Source: Sphingobium herbicidovorans (GTDB lineage Bacteria; Pseudomonadota; Alphaproteobacteria; Sphingomonadales; Sphingomonadaceae). Taken from it: a DNA stretch of 64,000 nucleotides. Positions 63,282 to 64,000 of the stretch are shown here, one piece after another. Position 1 is the stretch's first letter; the number at the start of each line of letters is the position of its first letter. A program made the translations under genes and the position numbers. The DNA is taken from assembly GCF_002080435.1 (NCBI RefSeq), contig NZ_CP020540.1, forward strand, positions 248,001 to 312,000, in the 5' to 3' direction. The notes under the pieces were generated by a model that was not told where the DNA came from, did no database searches, and worked only from the letters and a program-made list of their open reading frames with translations.

Positions 63282-63658
63282 GCTTCATTCCTTTCGCGAT
63301 AGAATTGAACCCCAAGCTGCAGACTTTCCGCGATCCGATCCGCCTTCTGCTGGAAAGCCGTTGCGGCGGCGGGTGAGAGCAGCTCGCCGCTGACCTCCCG
63401 CCACAGCGCCAACCATCTGGCGAAGTTGTCAGCGGTCATGTGCTTGGCGTGCCGAACATGCGCGACCATCGGTTGCCCCTTATATCGCCCCGTCGTCAGC
63501 ATGACCGAGGACCAGAAGTCCTGAAGCTTGCCGAGATGGTGGTGCCAATCGTCTATGGCGCCATTGAAGATCGGTCCTAGGACCCGATCCTGCCGGACCC
63601 GCTCGTAAAATGCAGGGACGAGGCGCGCAATATCTTCTTCCTTGATTTCAGTCGTCAT
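63278..63658 (-). CDS. Group III truncated haemoglobin
   Basis: 126 residues. Typical: VPAFYERVRQDRVLGPIFNG, HHHLGKLQDFWSSVML, HVRHAKHMTADNFARWLALW. Binds heme; in bacteria related proteins bind O2 and NO and may detoxify NO or serve redox sensing. Overlaps both neighbours by four bases, so it is co-translated with a receiver domain and a DUF1971 protein. Confidence 0.9.
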   Translation of the reverse strand: MTTEIKEEDIARLVPAFYERVRQDRVLGPIFNGAIDDWHHHLGKLQDFWSSVMLTTGRYKGQPMVAHVRHAKHMTADNFARWLALWREVSGELLSPAAATAFQQKADRIAESLQLGVQFYRERNEA

Positions 63659-64000
63659 GACGCTGCCTTCTGGCTCTGCAGGATTAGGTTCAGGGTTCGC
63701 ATGAGTTCGTCTTCCAGCAGCGGCTTTTCAATGAGAATGGCGTTTAGCTCAGCGGCTGAAGCGCGAAGCGCGTGGGTGGGATTTGTCGCTAGCAGGATCG
63801 CCGGGTTCGCGCATTTCCTCCGAAGCTCGGCAAGTCGTTCAAGCCCCTGCGCGCAGTCCCGATCGACGACAAGCGCAACGGCAGCGGCCGCATCGGATAG
63901 GTCCGACCCCGCCGCCGCCTTGATCCCTGCCACCGATAGGGCGAATTCGATTGAGGAGAGGAGCGCTGCATCATCGATGAACAGCAGGACCGGATTGTCG
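63655..64000 (-). CDS. Response-regulator receiver-like protein, 5' end outside window
   Basis: The frame is open from the right edge to 63655 (about 115 codons seen). VLLFIDDAALLSSIEFALSV is the receiver beta1 with Asp pair, VVDRD and LIEKPL fit the phosphoacceptor and KP positions. No output domain follows, so it is a single receiver. Overlaps the haemoglobin start by four bases. Confidence 0.75.
   Translation of the reverse strand, partial: DNPVLLFIDDAALLSSIEFALSVAGIKAAAGSDLSDAAAAVALVVDRDCAQGLERLAELRRKCANPAILLATNPTHALRASAAELNAILIEKPLLEDELMRTLNLILQSQKAAS

Noticed and set aside
1..64000. tRNA or rRNA genes
   Set aside because: I saw no cloverleaf-type sequence with GGTTCGAATCC-like T arm or rRNA core motif in the regions left free of genes. 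A computed scan could still find one.

Overview
This window looks like part of a large plasmid from an alphaproteobacterium of the Sphingomonadaceae (Sphingobium, Novosphingobium or Sphingomonas type). The evidence is the high GC content, a parA-parB-repA cassette with an RPA-type replication initiator, ArdC anti-restriction genes, a MobF relaxase with its coupling protein, several Tni-type, RIT-type and IS256-type mobile elements, and a typical seven-function Mrp antiporter operon. The host assignment rests on protein and synteny style, not on a search. || Layout. 1-757: 3'-truncated gene for an exported retropepsin-like aspartic protease. 988-4062: compact transposon (resolvase, DDE transposase, AAA ATPase, no TniQ) with 48-bp inverted ends. 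4331-5569: tyrosine recombinase. 5596-10849: complete tniA-tniB-tniQ-tniR transposon with arrays of about 17-bp repeats at both ends. 11027-11995: unknown protein. 11996-14351: long gene-poor stretch with an iteron-like repeat cluster (13571-13841), a candidate oriV. 14352-18007: repA (frameshifted), parB and parA on the minus strand, with two dyads at the repA start. || 18680-30078 is a nested insertion locus. One ardC gene is split into three pieces by two tyrosine-recombinase-trio elements. The first (about 19418-25971) carries three large recombinases plus its own intact ardC. The second (about 26065-29964) is a RIT element with inverted ends of about 45 bp. Joined in silico, the three pieces restore a frame of about 312 codons. 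|| 30398-41494 is plasmid maintenance and transfer: secreted nuclease, primase-like protein, ssb, small plasmid genes, a candidate oriT, an RHH protein, TraD-type coupling protein, MobF relaxase-helicase and a VapBC toxin-antitoxin pair. No type IV secretion genes are in view, so the mating channel, if present, lies elsewhere. || 41727-64000 is an accessory stress and physiology region: Mrp Na+/H+ antiporter operon, universal stress protein, IS256-family insertion, ClC chloride channel with a divergent MarR regulator, an IpdAB-like CoA-transferase pair, an MreB-like protein, Rnk-like and HemD-like proteins, three related small single-TM proteins, and an operon of receiver domain, truncated haemoglobin and DUF1971 protein cut by the right edge. 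Together this suggests a mobilisable plasmid that carries ion, pH, osmotic and NO/redox stress functions and has been heavily remodelled by recombinases.
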